Shown: positions 8,573 to 16,825, counted from the first letter of the stretch. The stretch is DNA of 64,000 bases from Actinomycetota bacterium (GCA_030019255.1 JASEFK010000003.1:83095-147094); one strand, 5' to 3'. A program made the numbers and translations. Notes: generated by a model not told the origin, from the letters alone.

Positions 8573-9298
8573 TTGGAACTCAAGGTCGGCTGCTGCGGTT
8601 TCCCCCAAGCCAGATCCATCTACTACCAGACCCTTCCCCTGGTGGAGCTGCAGAAGACCTTCTACCAACTCCCCAGGGTGGCCACCTCGTTGAAGTGGCG
8701 GCAGGAGGCGCCTCCCCACTTCGAGTTCACCCTCAAGGCCTGGCAGCTCATCACCCACCGGCCCTCCAGCCCCACCTACCGGCGGCTGACCCATCCCATC
8801 CCCGAGGAAAAGAGGGAGGCTTACGGGTCCTTCAAGCCCAGCCCGGAGAACTACCAGGCCTGGCAGGAGACCCTGGAGGTGGCTCACGCCCTGGAGGCGG
8901 AGATCGTGGTCTTCCAGACCCCGGCCAGTTTCGGGCCCGGACCCAAGAACATCGCCCAGATGCGAGAGTTCTTCACCACCATCGAGCGCGACGGGCTGAA
9001 GCTGGCCTGGGAGCCGAGAGGGGCCTGGAGCCCGGAGGAGGCGGGCAAGCTGTGCCGGGAACTGGATCTCATCCACGTGGTGGACCCCTTCCAGGGTCGC
9101 GAGAAGTGGGGGTCGATCATCTACTGGCGCCTTCACGGAATCGGGGGCTACAAGCACCGCTACACCGACCAAGAACTTAACAAGCTGGTTACCATCCTGA
9201 AGAAGAGCAAAAAGAAAAGAGCCTACGTCCTCTTCAACAACATTTACATGTGGGAGGACGCCCAGCGTTTCCTGGAGATATGGGAGAAGCGCAACTGA
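8573..9298 (+). CDS. DUF72 family protein (YecE-like)
   Basis: The N-terminus (LKVGCCGFPQARSIYYQTLPLVELQKTFYQLP, residues 3-34) and the later PPHFEFTLKAWQLITH, RLTHPI and FQTPASF segments are those of the DUF72/YecE TIM-barrel family, whose biochemical role is unknown. The C-terminus has the usual YWRLHGIGG and YVLFNNIYMWEDAQRF. The 241-aa length fits the family. The start is TTG at 8573, with AGGGGTG a few bases upstream; no earlier in-frame start precedes the conserved N-terminus. It follows the lipoprotein terminator closely and is read alone. Confidence 0.85.
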   Translation: MELKVGCCGFPQARSIYYQTLPLVELQKTFYQLPRVATSLKWRQEAPPHFEFTLKAWQLITHRPSSPTYRRLTHPIPEEKREAYGSFKPSPENYQAWQETLEVAHALEAEIVVFQTPASFGPGPKNIAQMREFFTTIERDGLKLAWEPRGAWSPEEAGKLCRELDLIHVVDPFQGREKWGSIIYWRLHGIGGYKHRYTDQELNKLVTILKKSKKKRAYVLFNNIYMWEDAQRFLEIWEKRN

Positions 9299-9336
9299 GC
9301 GCCGCGCCCCGAGCGTTTTCATCCCCGGGTGGGAAG

Positions 9337-9771
9337 TCACAGGTCCCAGGCCTCGTCCCCTTCATCCTCTTCGGCTACAGAGAATCCCATCATCCCTGCC
9401 ACCTCCTCGAGGAAGGAGCGCGCATCGTCCAGGCAAGCGGAAGCGGTGACCGGGTCCGCCTCCATGTCCCCGGCGACGAAGACGCGGCGATATAACTCGG
9501 CCACCACGGGGAGAGCCCTCCGGTTCTCGGGGCTCAGCCCGTTCTCGAGGGCGGCTTCCCTGAACCGGCTGATGACCTCCTCCCAGGTAGTGACCTCGCC
9601 CTCCCTCCCCACCAAGGCGGCGCGGGCAGCGTAGATCATGGCCAGGAAGGAATTGGTGATGCACTCTCCCGGCAGGTCGCCGAGGAGCATCTCCTCCGCG
9701 ACGCGGAAGGTGAGCAGGGCCTGGCTCATCCATTCCTCCCTTTCCTCGTCGCTGCTCCAGTCGAGGTTCAA
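9337..9771 (-). CDS. HEPN-like helical protein (UPF0332-like)
   Basis: 144 aa, all-helical by composition. LLTFRVAEEMLLGDLPGECITNSFLAMIYAARAALVGREG resembles the core of HEPN/UPF0332 proteins, in which small helical bundles of about 130-150 aa pair with MNT nucleotidyltransferases or act alone. The canonical RX4-6H ribonuclease motif is not evident, so RNase activity is not supported. The start is ATG at 9771, preceded by AAGGAGGA at good spacing. No MNT partner gene flanks it; the region upstream is a kilobase of repeats. The acidic C-terminus (EEDEGDEAWDL) is unremarkable. The family assignment is moderately confident. Confidence 0.6.
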   Translation of the reverse strand: MNLDWSSDEEREEWMSQALLTFRVAEEMLLGDLPGECITNSFLAMIYAARAALVGREGEVTTWEEVISRFREAALENGLSPENRRALPVVAELYRRVFVAGDMEADPVTASACLDDARSFLEEVAGMMGFSVAEEDEGDEAWDL

Positions 9772-10372
9772 ATCTCCTCCTTTTACGCCATCAATGTCTT
9801 GTTGGGGTCCCCTCGTTTTTCCCTCGCGCGCCGTGAGGGCCTCGCCGTCCTTCCCCGATTAGCCTCCACGCCGGTCAAAAGGGGCGCCCCCCGGTCGAGC
9901 CCCGGAACCCCCACATCTCTTCTCTCCACGGATAGCATCCCTGGCCAAGGACCTTTCACCTTGGAAGGCGCTCAACGAGCTCCATCATTACTTGGCTCTT
10001 TGGATAGAATCCCGATCCAAGGAACTCCACCCAACATCATAACCTGATTGGCATGCGAACGACATCCGTGATCCTGGTTACGGGATGAGGAAGGGTTAAT
10101 GCGCTTGGACTACGCAGGCCGGCCGTGCCCCGCATGCCAACCATGTCTAAGACCCGCACGACGGACGAGCGACATCCACGAAGTCCGGCTTTGCGTGCAG
10201 AGGGGACCAAGCACCGGCCACAGACATCGACCGTGTCCCGGTCCACGTTCTGTGGTATTTTGGGAGCAGCCAGGAACGCGTTCATGGAGGCGGCACTAAA
10301 CATCCAGGGGTCCGTTTCTTTCCCTCCGGAACCAGGAAGCGGAAAAGGTTTCGCGAGGATATGGAGGTTCGT
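9772..10372. other. Long intergenic stretch before the first inverted element
   Basis: No gene is supported. Open frames here lack ribosome sites and have arbitrary Pro/Arg-rich composition. The stretch leads into the MITE-like element at 10373. Confidence 0.5.
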
Positions 10373-10492
10373 CTTGACAAGGCGACCGGGAAATGACTGA
10401 ACGACGTAGGTATACCATGTGTTTGGCAGTATTGAACTGGAAACCATCGGCTTTCGTCCTGCAAGATTTCCATTTTCGGTCAACCTGTCGAG
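10373..10492 (-). mobile_element. MITE-like element, copy A
   Basis: A 120-bp element with imperfect terminal inverted repeats. Read on the minus strand from 10492 it opens CTCGACAGGTTGACCGAAAA; read on the plus strand from 10373 it opens CTTGACAAGGCGACCGGGAA. The whole element matches copy B (12325-12442) in opposite orientation at roughly 70 percent by eye, including the internal ATCTTGCAGGA block. It has no coding capacity, which is the structure of a non-autonomous inverted-repeat element or a large REPIN-like palindrome. No matching transposase is in the window and I could not confirm target-site duplications. Confidence 0.65.
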
Positions 10493-10599
10493 AGGACACT
10501 GGGCTCCTCAGGCATCAGGATACGGAAAAAAGTACTACCGTTTGGATATGCCGGGGAAGCAAAAGAGCAGGATAAGAAGAGTTCATGTCGAAAGGCGGC

Positions 10600-10708
10600 T
10601 ATATCGTTAAAAAGATGGTGAGGGAGCCGGGAGCTGGGTTGGGCAGCTCGTCCTTGTAAGTATTCAGGAGACGCAGAGTATATCGTTAAAGATGGTGAGG
10701 GAGCCGGG
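10600..10708 (+). repeat. Direct repeat pair upstream of the dapF-like gene
   Basis: Copies at 10600-10631 and 10679-10708 share TATATCGTTAAA, a two-base AA difference, then GATGGTGAGGGAGCCGGG. The offset is 79 bp. GATGGTGAGGGAG looks like a duplicated ribosome-site region with no gene attached. Confidence 0.75.
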
Positions 10709-10736
10709 GACGGAGGCCCTGGTTCTTCAACATGCC

Positions 10737-10840
10737 ATCCCGGGACGGTGCGGCTCCGTCGGTGAAGGGTGGCTTTGGCGAAGCCAGGTGGTGCGTCAAC
10801 TCCCTTGGATTCCGGGACGGTACGGCTCCGTTGGTGAAGG
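10737..10840 (+). repeat. Second direct repeat pair upstream of the dapF-like gene
   Basis: Copies at 10737-10768 and 10809-10840 match at 29 of 32 positions (core CCGGGACGG, CGGCTCCGT, GGTGAAGG), with a 72-bp offset. The second copy ends 25 bp before the GTG start of the dapF-like gene, so the pair lies in its leader. Confidence 0.75.
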
Positions 10841-10864
10841 CAAGGAACGACTCAGGAGGGAGAG

Positions 10865-11728
10865 GTGGAGTTCTTCAAATATCACAGCCTGGGCAACGAC
10901 TTCATCCTCATAGACGCGCTTAAATCTCCCGTGCGCCTCTCCCCCGAGGACATCCGGATGCTCTGCGACCGCCACCTGGGCATAGGAAGCGACGGCATTA
11001 TCCTCATCGAACCCTCGCAGAAGGCCGCCTGCCGGATGGTGAACTACAACCCGGACGCCAGTGAGGCGGGGGTGAGCGGAAACGGCCTCCGCTGCCTGGC
11101 CAAGCACCTCTACGACACGGGCGGCTACACCGAAAAGCGCATGAGGGTGGAGACGCCCTCCGGAATAAGGGATATCACCATCCACACGGCCATGGGCAGG
11201 GTGACCACCATAGAAGTGAACATGGGCAAACCCGACTTCCGCCGCTCCTCCATACCCATGAAGGGCGAGGGGGAAGAGGCGGTAGACCAGCCCCTGGAGG
11301 TGGGCGGAAGGCGGCTGAACGTTACTTGCCTTTCCATGGGTTCCCCCCACTGCGTCCTCTTCCTGGAGGAGCCGGACGGGCACCTGGTACGGGAACTGGG
11401 GCCCGCCCTAGAGAACCATCCCGTCTTCCCCCTGCGGGTTAACGTGGAGTTCGCCCAGGTGATAAACATGTCCGAGATGAGGTTGCGCTCCTGGGAAAGG
11501 GGGGCGGGCGAGACGCTGGCCAGCGCCGCGGGAGCGGCGGCGGCGGTGGCGGCCGCCCTGCGCACCGGGAGGTGCAAGAGGAAGGTCCACGTTCAGCTTC
11601 CTGGAGGGCTCATGGAGGTGGAGGTGACCCCGAAAGGCGAGGTGCTTACGCGGGGACCGGCCCGGCGCGTGTTCAGGGGAGAGCTGGACGAGGACTGGAA
11701 GGAGAGAAGCCGCATCATCCTGGCTTAA
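10865..11728 (+). CDS. DapF-like (diaminopimelate epimerase family) protein lacking both catalytic cysteines
   Basis: The fold is plainly DapF: N-terminal KYHSLGNDFILID, GIGSDGIILIEP, NPDASEAGVSGNGLRC, SMGSPHCVLFLEE and WERGAGETLASAAGAAAAVA. In true DapF two cysteines act as the acid-base pair, in CGNGxRC and in the ACGTGA-type loop. Here the first is Ser71 (SGNGLRC) and the second Ser220 (LASAAGA), and the usual Gly-Thr-Gly after the second is Ala-Ala-Gly. The 287-aa length is normal and the reading frame intact, so it is not a decayed gene. Activity as an epimerase is doubtful; a binding role or altered chemistry is inference. AGGAGGG precedes GTG 10865. It converges on the FmdE-like gene, overlapping four bases. 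Confidence 0.85.
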   Translation: MEFFKYHSLGNDFILIDALKSPVRLSPEDIRMLCDRHLGIGSDGIILIEPSQKAACRMVNYNPDASEAGVSGNGLRCLAKHLYDTGGYTEKRMRVETPSGIRDITIHTAMGRVTTIEVNMGKPDFRRSSIPMKGEGEEAVDQPLEVGGRRLNVTCLSMGSPHCVLFLEEPDGHLVRELGPALENHPVFPLRVNVEFAQVINMSEMRLRSWERGAGETLASAAGAAAAVAAALRTGRCKRKVHVQLPGGLMEVEVTPKGEVLTRGPARRVFRGELDEDWKERSRIILA

Positions 11729-12303
11729 GGAACCCGGACGGCTTCGGCGCAGGGGATGCACAGCTTCTTCCCGTCCACCTCCACCAGGCGGGTTTGCATG
11801 GTGGGCTCCCCGCAGCGCTCGCAGGGCACCGAAGGATGTATGACCGCTTCCTCCGGGAGCCGGAAATCCACCTCCTCCACCCGGAAGAGCTCCTTGAGGG
11901 GGGCTTCCAGCAATTTCCGCAGCACCCTCTCCCTCCTCGCCGAAGGCTCCTCGTCACCCGGCGGGGGAAAAGCATCCGCCCTCAGGCTTACCCTCACCGC
12001 TTTGCCGGGGTGGCTCCTAGAAGCGAAGGTGAAGACCTGTTTCCCATGATCACGGAAAACCAGGTTTCCCTTGCCGAAGGTGCAGCCGGCCAGGTACTGC
12101 ACGGCATCCACGCTGCAGGAATCGTTTTCCACCACGCAAACCAGCTCCTCGTCCCGGGAGCGTTCTAGGCCCATCCTATCCATGGCCGCCCGGACGGCCC
12201 GGTACCCCAGGGCCAACCCCGGGCACAGGTGGCCGTGGAATCGGGCCGTCTCCTGCAGGTCCTCCGGCACCTTTACGTCACCGGGAATATCCATTCTCAT
12301 CAT
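11725..12303 (-). CDS. FmdE-family protein with C-terminal zinc finger
   Basis: ARFHGHLCPGLALGYRA, VENDSCSVDAVQYLAGCTFGKGNL and FRDHGKQVF are the signature of the FmdE (formylmethanofuran dehydrogenase subunit E) family. In bacteria it occurs far from methanogenesis and is thought to bind metals or molybdopterin-enzyme cofactors. The C-terminus (CERCGEPTMQ about 160-169, then CIPCA) is a TraR/DksA-type four-cysteine zinc finger, a common fusion in this family. The 192-aa length fits. GGGAG precedes the Met-Met start at 12303. It converges on the DapF-like gene, with stops overlapping; the two share a segment bracketed by inverted repeat elements. Confidence 0.85.
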   Translation of the reverse strand: MMRMDIPGDVKVPEDLQETARFHGHLCPGLALGYRAVRAAMDRMGLERSRDEELVCVVENDSCSVDAVQYLAGCTFGKGNLVFRDHGKQVFTFASRSHPGKAVRVSLRADAFPPPGDEEPSARRERVLRKLLEAPLKELFRVEEVDFRLPEEAVIHPSVPCERCGEPTMQTRLVEVDGKKLCIPCAEAVRVP

Positions 12304-12324
12304 CTCCCTTTATGTGTCCCAGGC

Positions 12325-12442
12325 CTCGACAGGTTGACCGAAAATCGTAATCTTGCAGGATCAAACCTGGTGTTTTCCCCATACCATAAAGGCAATCAAA
12401 CGGTACATCTACGGCATTTGTCAATTTACGGTCACCTTGCCG
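12325..12442 (+). mobile_element. MITE-like element, copy B
   Basis: Opens CTCGACAGGTTGACCGAAAA at 12325 and ends near 12442; the reverse complement of its right end reads TTCGGCAAGGTGACCGTAAA, giving imperfect terminal inverted repeats of about 20 bp. It lies in the leader of the FmdE-like gene, facing copy A (10373-10492) in inverted orientation. There is no ORF inside. Confidence 0.65.
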
Positions 12443-12508
12443 AAATAATGAAAAGTCGTCTACTTCGATGCCCTGATGATATCCTCAATCGGAAGATGGG
12501 GGCCTGAT

Positions 12509-13519
12509 TCAGAGCAGCCTCAGCCTGGCCGCCGCCTTGAGCGGCCAGACCAGGGCGCGTTTCATCAGGCGTGGGGAGGCGTGCATGACCTTCTCCACCT
12601 CCACCAGCTCCACCACGTTGCCGTCGGGGTCCTTGAGGTAGGCGAAGGAGCCGATGGTCCCAGAGCCCATGTCCACGCGGGTGGGGGGATGGTAGAGCTC
12701 CGCGCCACGGGCCAGGACCTGGTTGACCGTCCCCGGGAGGTCAACGACGTCGAAAGCCATCTCCATGAGCCCGATGTCTCCCCACCTCCGCCCCTCGTAG
12801 ATCACCTTGCCGTGGTATTTCGGAGTATGGACCAGCTTGATTACCGCGCTCTCCAGGAGGGGCAGGGCGCTCTCCCCCTCCGGCCGGTGCCTGAGGACCA
12901 CCATCTCCGTCTCCTTGCCCCCGGTGACCGGCTCCATCTCGGGAAGCGAACCCCGGAACTCGTAGAGGGTCTCCTCGAACCCCAGCACCTGGCGGTAGAA
13001 GGACAGGGACTTCTCCATGTCCCGCACCCCCAGGGCCACATGGCGGACCCCTCCCACCTCGGGCCTCCTTCCTCCCTCCTCCTCCACCAGCTGGATGAGG
13101 AGACCGTCCGGGTCCCGCAGGTAAGCGTACTTCTCGCCTCTCCCTTCACCCCATTCCATCCTCCTCACCGGGGTGAGGAAATCCACGCCCTTCCTCTTGA
13201 GATTCAGGTAGAGGTCGTCTAGCCGGAAGGCCTTGAGTCCCAGTTCCAGGTAACCGATGTCCCCCCATTCCACCGGCTGGGGGGGATCCTGGGGCCGGGT
13301 GGAGGTGTGCTCGATGAGCTCTATGGCCGCCCCTCCCCTCACGTTCATGGCCATGAGGGCCCGCATCTCCACCACCGCCCCGACTATGGGGGCCATCTCC
13401 TCCAGGTAGCTGGTCTTGTCGCTGAGCTTCACGCGGAATCCCAACAAGTCCCGATAGAATCGGTAGGTGCGCTCGGTGTCGTGCACGCCCATGCCCACGT
13501 GCTGGAAAGCGGTGATCAT
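12509..13519 (-). CDS. Two-domain VOC (glyoxalase/dioxygenase superfamily) protein
   Basis: Two vicinal-oxygen-chelate modules in tandem, about residues 3-150 and 158-312. Module 1 begins FQHVGMGVHDTERTYRFYRD and ends in LRDPDGLLIQLVEE; module 2 begins VRHVALGVRDMEKSLSFYRQ and ends in LKDPDGNVVELVEV. The first-strand His and terminal-strand Glu of each module are present, so metal binding is plausible. Such double VOC proteins include extradiol dioxygenases, methylmalonyl-CoA epimerase-like proteins and resistance proteins; I cannot choose among them. GGAGAGG lies upstream of ATG 13519. The last 25 residues are basic (MKRALVWPLKAAARLRLL). Confidence 0.85.
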   Translation of the reverse strand: MITAFQHVGMGVHDTERTYRFYRDLLGFRVKLSDKTSYLEEMAPIVGAVVEMRALMAMNVRGGAAIELIEHTSTRPQDPPQPVEWGDIGYLELGLKAFRLDDLYLNLKRKGVDFLTPVRRMEWGEGRGEKYAYLRDPDGLLIQLVEEEGGRRPEVGGVRHVALGVRDMEKSLSFYRQVLGFEETLYEFRGSLPEMEPVTGGKETEMVVLRHRPEGESALPLLESAVIKLVHTPKYHGKVIYEGRRWGDIGLMEMAFDVVDLPGTVNQVLARGAELYHPPTRVDMGSGTIGSFAYLKDPDGNVVELVEVEKVMHASPRLMKRALVWPLKAAARLRLL

Positions 13520-13795
13520 CCGTCATCCTCTCCTTTCCCGGTCCGTTCCGAAGCCCATCGGCCGGCTCCCCATACTTCCCCATACTTTATACCCACATCG
13601 AGGGACAAGTTACGTCGCTTATGCGAGAATGGGAGACGAAAATGGTGATGGAAAGAGGGTAGCGGTACATCCGGAGGTCGCCGTAAAAGTTCGCGTCCGC
13701 TCCGCGAAAGGGCACGGGAAGGCATGAAGGGCGGCGCGGTCACCCGAATACACCCCCGACCACGAGCCGTGCAGGTACAGGGAAAGGAGGGCGAG

Positions 13796-14854
13796 ATGGA
13801 AAGAGGGTTGCGGGAGATGAAGGAGACGCCTCCGCGGCTGGTGGAGGGCGGCCAGGTTGTGGACTTCGGCGTTTTTCGGGAACCCTTCCGGGAACTCAAT
13901 ATCAGGGAGGCGGATATTTTCCGCCTCAAGCACCCCCGACTGCAGCCTTTGGCCGCGCTGCGCCTCAAGGAATGGCAGCATTTCGGGGTCATCCACCCGG
14001 AACATTACCTGGGGATGGTGGTCTTCGACGCCAAGTTCATGGGGGTCTCCTTTATCTACCATTACCGCCGGGGCACGGGCGAGATACACGAACACTCCCG
14101 CCAGGCCCCGGGAGCAAAAGCCCGCGTGGCGGAGTCGGTTTGGAGAGGAGAATGCTCCTTTTCCGCCCGTGGCTACTCCCTGCGGGTGGAGAACCGCCTG
14201 GAGGACGGCTATCACCGCGTGCTCCTTAACGCGGAGTCCCGGGGCATCCCGGGCATCCGGGGGGAATTCCGCATGCTCGAGGACCTGTCCCGTTTCCAGC
14301 CCCTGGTAGTGGTGAGCCCCTTCGCCCCCAACCGGCCCCTGTACACCCACAAGGCGGCCTGCCCGGTGGAGGGGCGGGTGACGGTGGGCGAGGAGGTCAT
14401 CGAGCTGGACCCCGCCCGCGACGTCTGCTTGCTCGACGAGCAGAAGGCCTTCTACCCATACCGGAGCTTCTGGAGATGGATGACCTTCGCCGGGTACGAC
14501 ACCGGGGGCAGGCTGCTGGCCGCCAACCTGTGCCACAACAACATCGCCGACGACGAGCGATACAACGAGAACTGCTACTGGGTGGACGGCTGCATCTACC
14601 TGACCGGCGCGGCGCGTTTCGGCTACAGCGAGGCGGACGTGCTCGGTCCCTGGTTCATCCGGACCACGGACGGCTCCGTGGAGGTGGAGTTCCGGCCCCA
14701 GGGGGAACGGGCGGAGAGGATACGCGTGGGCCCGCTCCTCTCCGATTTCCACCAGCCCTTCGGGCTCTTCCGGGGGAAGATGGGCTCGGGAGGGGAAACG
14801 TACGCAGTTGAGGACCTTTTCGGGCTCTGCGAGCACCACGTGACCCGGTATTGA
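13796..14854 (+). CDS. DUF2804 family protein
   Basis: 352 aa from ATG 13796, chosen because AAGGAGG lies six bases upstream; upstream in-frame codons are Pro/Arg-rich filler. The pattern (HPEHYLGMVVFDAKFMGVSF, LNAESRGIPGIRGEF, ACPVEGRVTVGEEVIEL, FWRWMTFAGYDTGGRLLAANLCHNN) is that of DUF2804, a beta-rich lipocalin-like family of unknown function often near lipid or steroid genes. There is no signal peptide or membrane segment. It is monocistronic on the plus strand, divergent from the VOC gene. Confidence 0.8.
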   Translation: MERGLREMKETPPRLVEGGQVVDFGVFREPFRELNIREADIFRLKHPRLQPLAALRLKEWQHFGVIHPEHYLGMVVFDAKFMGVSFIYHYRRGTGEIHEHSRQAPGAKARVAESVWRGECSFSARGYSLRVENRLEDGYHRVLLNAESRGIPGIRGEFRMLEDLSRFQPLVVVSPFAPNRPLYTHKAACPVEGRVTVGEEVIELDPARDVCLLDEQKAFYPYRSFWRWMTFAGYDTGGRLLAANLCHNNIADDERYNENCYWVDGCIYLTGAARFGYSEADVLGPWFIRTTDGSVEVEFRPQGERAERIRVGPLLSDFHQPFGLFRGKMGSGGETYAVEDLFGLCEHHVTRY

Positions 14855-15050
14855 GAGGGCTGGTAAAACACGCGCCCGGGATCGACGGCAAAGCTCTTCT
14901 AGAGTCCGGCCACGTGACCCTGCATTAAGAGGGCTGGGAAAGCGCGGGCAGGAGTGAAACAGATTCGAATAAGTAAGCCCCTAAACGCCGCCTCCCCGCT
15001 TTCTCCGGCGGAAGGCCTCCCATGTTAGAATGGCCGCAGGAGGTGATAGC

Positions 15051-15557
15051 ATGGAGATGCTCGTCTGCCCAGCCATGTCCGTGGACGATAAATACCGCAC
15101 CCTCTACGCCGCCCTCATGGGCGTCTTCAACGACATCGCCCAGTACGCCACCTCCAGGCTTAGCCCCCGGCAACTCCAGGACCTGGTCAACGCGGCCATG
15201 CACGGCGTGGGATGGAGCGCCGGCAAGCGTCTGGTGAGGGTCTATCGCCTCAAGCCCACGGTGGAGGACGCCATGAAGCTCCTCCTGCTCCTCAACAACG
15301 AGTCCCTGGCTTACCTTCCCAAGCTGAAGCAGATCTACGCGGAGTTGGACGGCGACGTGGGATACCTCACCATACGCAGGGACCCCTGGTATGACTGGTA
15401 CTTCAAGCACCTGCCCATCAACTGCGAGGAGAGCTGCTCTCAGCACGAGTTCACCGGCCTGGTCTCCCACCTGGGCGGCGATTTCCGGATAGAGGTGCTC
15501 GAGTCCCTTCCTCGCGGCGACGAGCGGTGCCGCTTCCGGATCACCATGGGCAGGTGA
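15051..15557 (+). CDS. Hypothetical protein, possibly ATC-hydrolase/V4R-like, 168 aa
   Basis: Start ATG 15051 has AGGAGG eight bases upstream; an earlier ATG at 15030 does not. The protein starts MEMLVCPAMSVDDKYRTLYAA, has a helical middle (RLVRVYRLKPTVEDAMKLLLLLNNE), a His/Cys-containing stretch (NCEESCSQHEFTGLVSHLGGDF) and ends LPRGDERCRFRITMGR. The terminal Gly-Asp-x-x-Cys-x-Phe pattern resembles that of V4R-like and L-2-amino-thiazoline-4-carboxylate hydrolase-like proteins, two of which occur elsewhere in this window (37910 and 45827). That link is inference from a short motif. It may bind a small ligand or metal. Confidence 0.65.
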   Translation: MEMLVCPAMSVDDKYRTLYAALMGVFNDIAQYATSRLSPRQLQDLVNAAMHGVGWSAGKRLVRVYRLKPTVEDAMKLLLLLNNESLAYLPKLKQIYAELDGDVGYLTIRRDPWYDWYFKHLPINCEESCSQHEFTGLVSHLGGDFRIEVLESLPRGDERCRFRITMGR

Positions 15558-15740
15558 ATGCGGGACCGGGAAGGACGGCGAGGGGGAAGGGAGCCAGCGC
15601 ACCGGGAAGCGCCGCCCCCTGGACGGCGCGGAGTTCGAAGGAAGAGCGATGCCGGGGGCCCAGACGATCCTCGGGGGACCACAGATCGCGGCCGCGGACG
15701 AGGTTTAAATGGGGTGGAGAGGTACCGGAGACCCTCCCTG

Positions 15741-15834
15741 GCCATCGAGGTACCAACAGTCATAATCGGTCCTCTCTTCCATCTAAAAAGGAAGGGCGAA
15801 ACAACTTACGGGCCATCGAGGTATCACCTGTCAT
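15741..15834 (+). repeat. Short direct repeat in the metF-like leader
   Basis: Copies at 15741-15763 and 15812-15834 share GCCATCGAGGTA, a short variable block and GTCAT; the offset is 71 bp. The second copy carries the first two bases of the gene start codon. Confidence 0.6.
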
Positions 15835-16804
15835 GGCCGGAGATGACGCGAAGAACGGCAGCGGAGGGGCGCCGAAGGGAAACGCGGCGAGCGGCGAGCT
15901 CCCCGGGGAGGAAAGGGAATTCGCCGGCCCTACCCGGCTGGCCGCCGCGCTGCGTTCCGGGCGCTTCGCGGTCACCTGTGACCTCCATCCCCCGCGCGGC
16001 ACGCGGATGGATGACTTTTCCAGGGAAGCCCTGCTCCTCGCCCCCCTCGCCGACGCCGTCTTCGTGACCGAGTCCCCGGGGGCCCGCCCCCGGGTGAGCA
16101 GCCTGGCGGGGTGCATCCTCCTCCGGGAGCTGGGGGTAGAGCCGGTCCTCCAGCTGACCTGCATCCGCTCCAACCGCATAGCCCTGAAAAGCGAGCTCCT
16201 GGGCGCCGCCGCCTGGGGGATATACAATCTACTCCTCCTGGGGGGCGACCCCGCCCGCCTGGGCGACCATCCGGAGGCCGTGGACGTGCGCTGCCTGGGC
16301 ACCCCGGGCCTCATCGCCCTGGCCGCGGGAATGCGCAAAGGCGGCCCAGAGGTGGAGGGCGGTTCCCCGGGGATCCCCTTCCTCATCGGGGCCGCCGTGG
16401 ACCACCGGGGAGGCCGCGCGGAGTTGGAGCGGGCGCGGGCCAAGCTGGAGGCGGGCGCGGACTTCCTGGTCACCCAGCCGGTTTTCGACGCCGCCGCCTT
16501 CGCCGGGTGGTGGGAAGAAGCCCGCGCCGTACTGCGGGAGCCCTCCCTCCTGGCCGGGGTACTGGTGCTGGGGAGCGCCCGGGCGGCGAGGTTCCTCTCC
16601 GGCGGACTTCCCGGCGTGGAGGTTCCGGGGGAAGTGATCCTGAGATTGGAAAAAGCTGCCAATCCAGACTTGGAGGGGGCGGCCCTGGCCGCGGAGACGG
16701 CGCGGGCCCTGCGCGAGATACCCGGCCTTTCCGGAATCCACTTCATGAAGGCCGCCCCCGCGGAGTCGGTTCGCAAAGCCGTGACCCGAGCCGGCCTGGT
16801 TTAG
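15833..16804 (+). CDS. metF: Methylenetetrahydrofolate reductase family protein
   Basis: TIM-barrel MetF/MTHFR-like protein, 323 aa from ATG 15833. Diagnostic blocks are VTCDLHPPRGTRMDDF, LQLTCIRSNRIALKSEL, LGAAAWGIYNLLLLGGDPA and ADFLVTQPVFDAAAF. It should bind FAD and reduce methylene-tetrahydrofolate to the methyl form in one-carbon metabolism. The Glu of the EFxPP motif (E. coli Glu28) is Asp here, in TCDLHPP, which may alter the protonation step. The first 40 residues are low complexity. The GAGG ribosome site is 11 bases away, rather far. No homocysteine methyltransferase or corrinoid partner lies beside it. Convergent with the PHP gene pair. Confidence 0.82.
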   Translation: MAGDDAKNGSGGAPKGNAASGELPGEEREFAGPTRLAAALRSGRFAVTCDLHPPRGTRMDDFSREALLLAPLADAVFVTESPGARPRVSSLAGCILLRELGVEPVLQLTCIRSNRIALKSELLGAAAWGIYNLLLLGGDPARLGDHPEAVDVRCLGTPGLIALAAGMRKGGPEVEGGSPGIPFLIGAAVDHRGGRAELERARAKLEAGADFLVTQPVFDAAAFAGWWEEARAVLREPSLLAGVLVLGSARAARFLSGGLPGVEVPGEVILRLEKAANPDLEGAALAAETARALREIPGLSGIHFMKAAPAESVRKAVTRAGLV

Positions 16805-16825
16805 GCGAAGTGGCAGGGGAAGTAC

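Noticed and set aside
9337-9771. HEPN toxin of a toxin-antitoxin pair
   Set aside because: No MNT or other antitoxin gene adjoins it and the RX4-6H motif is not evident.
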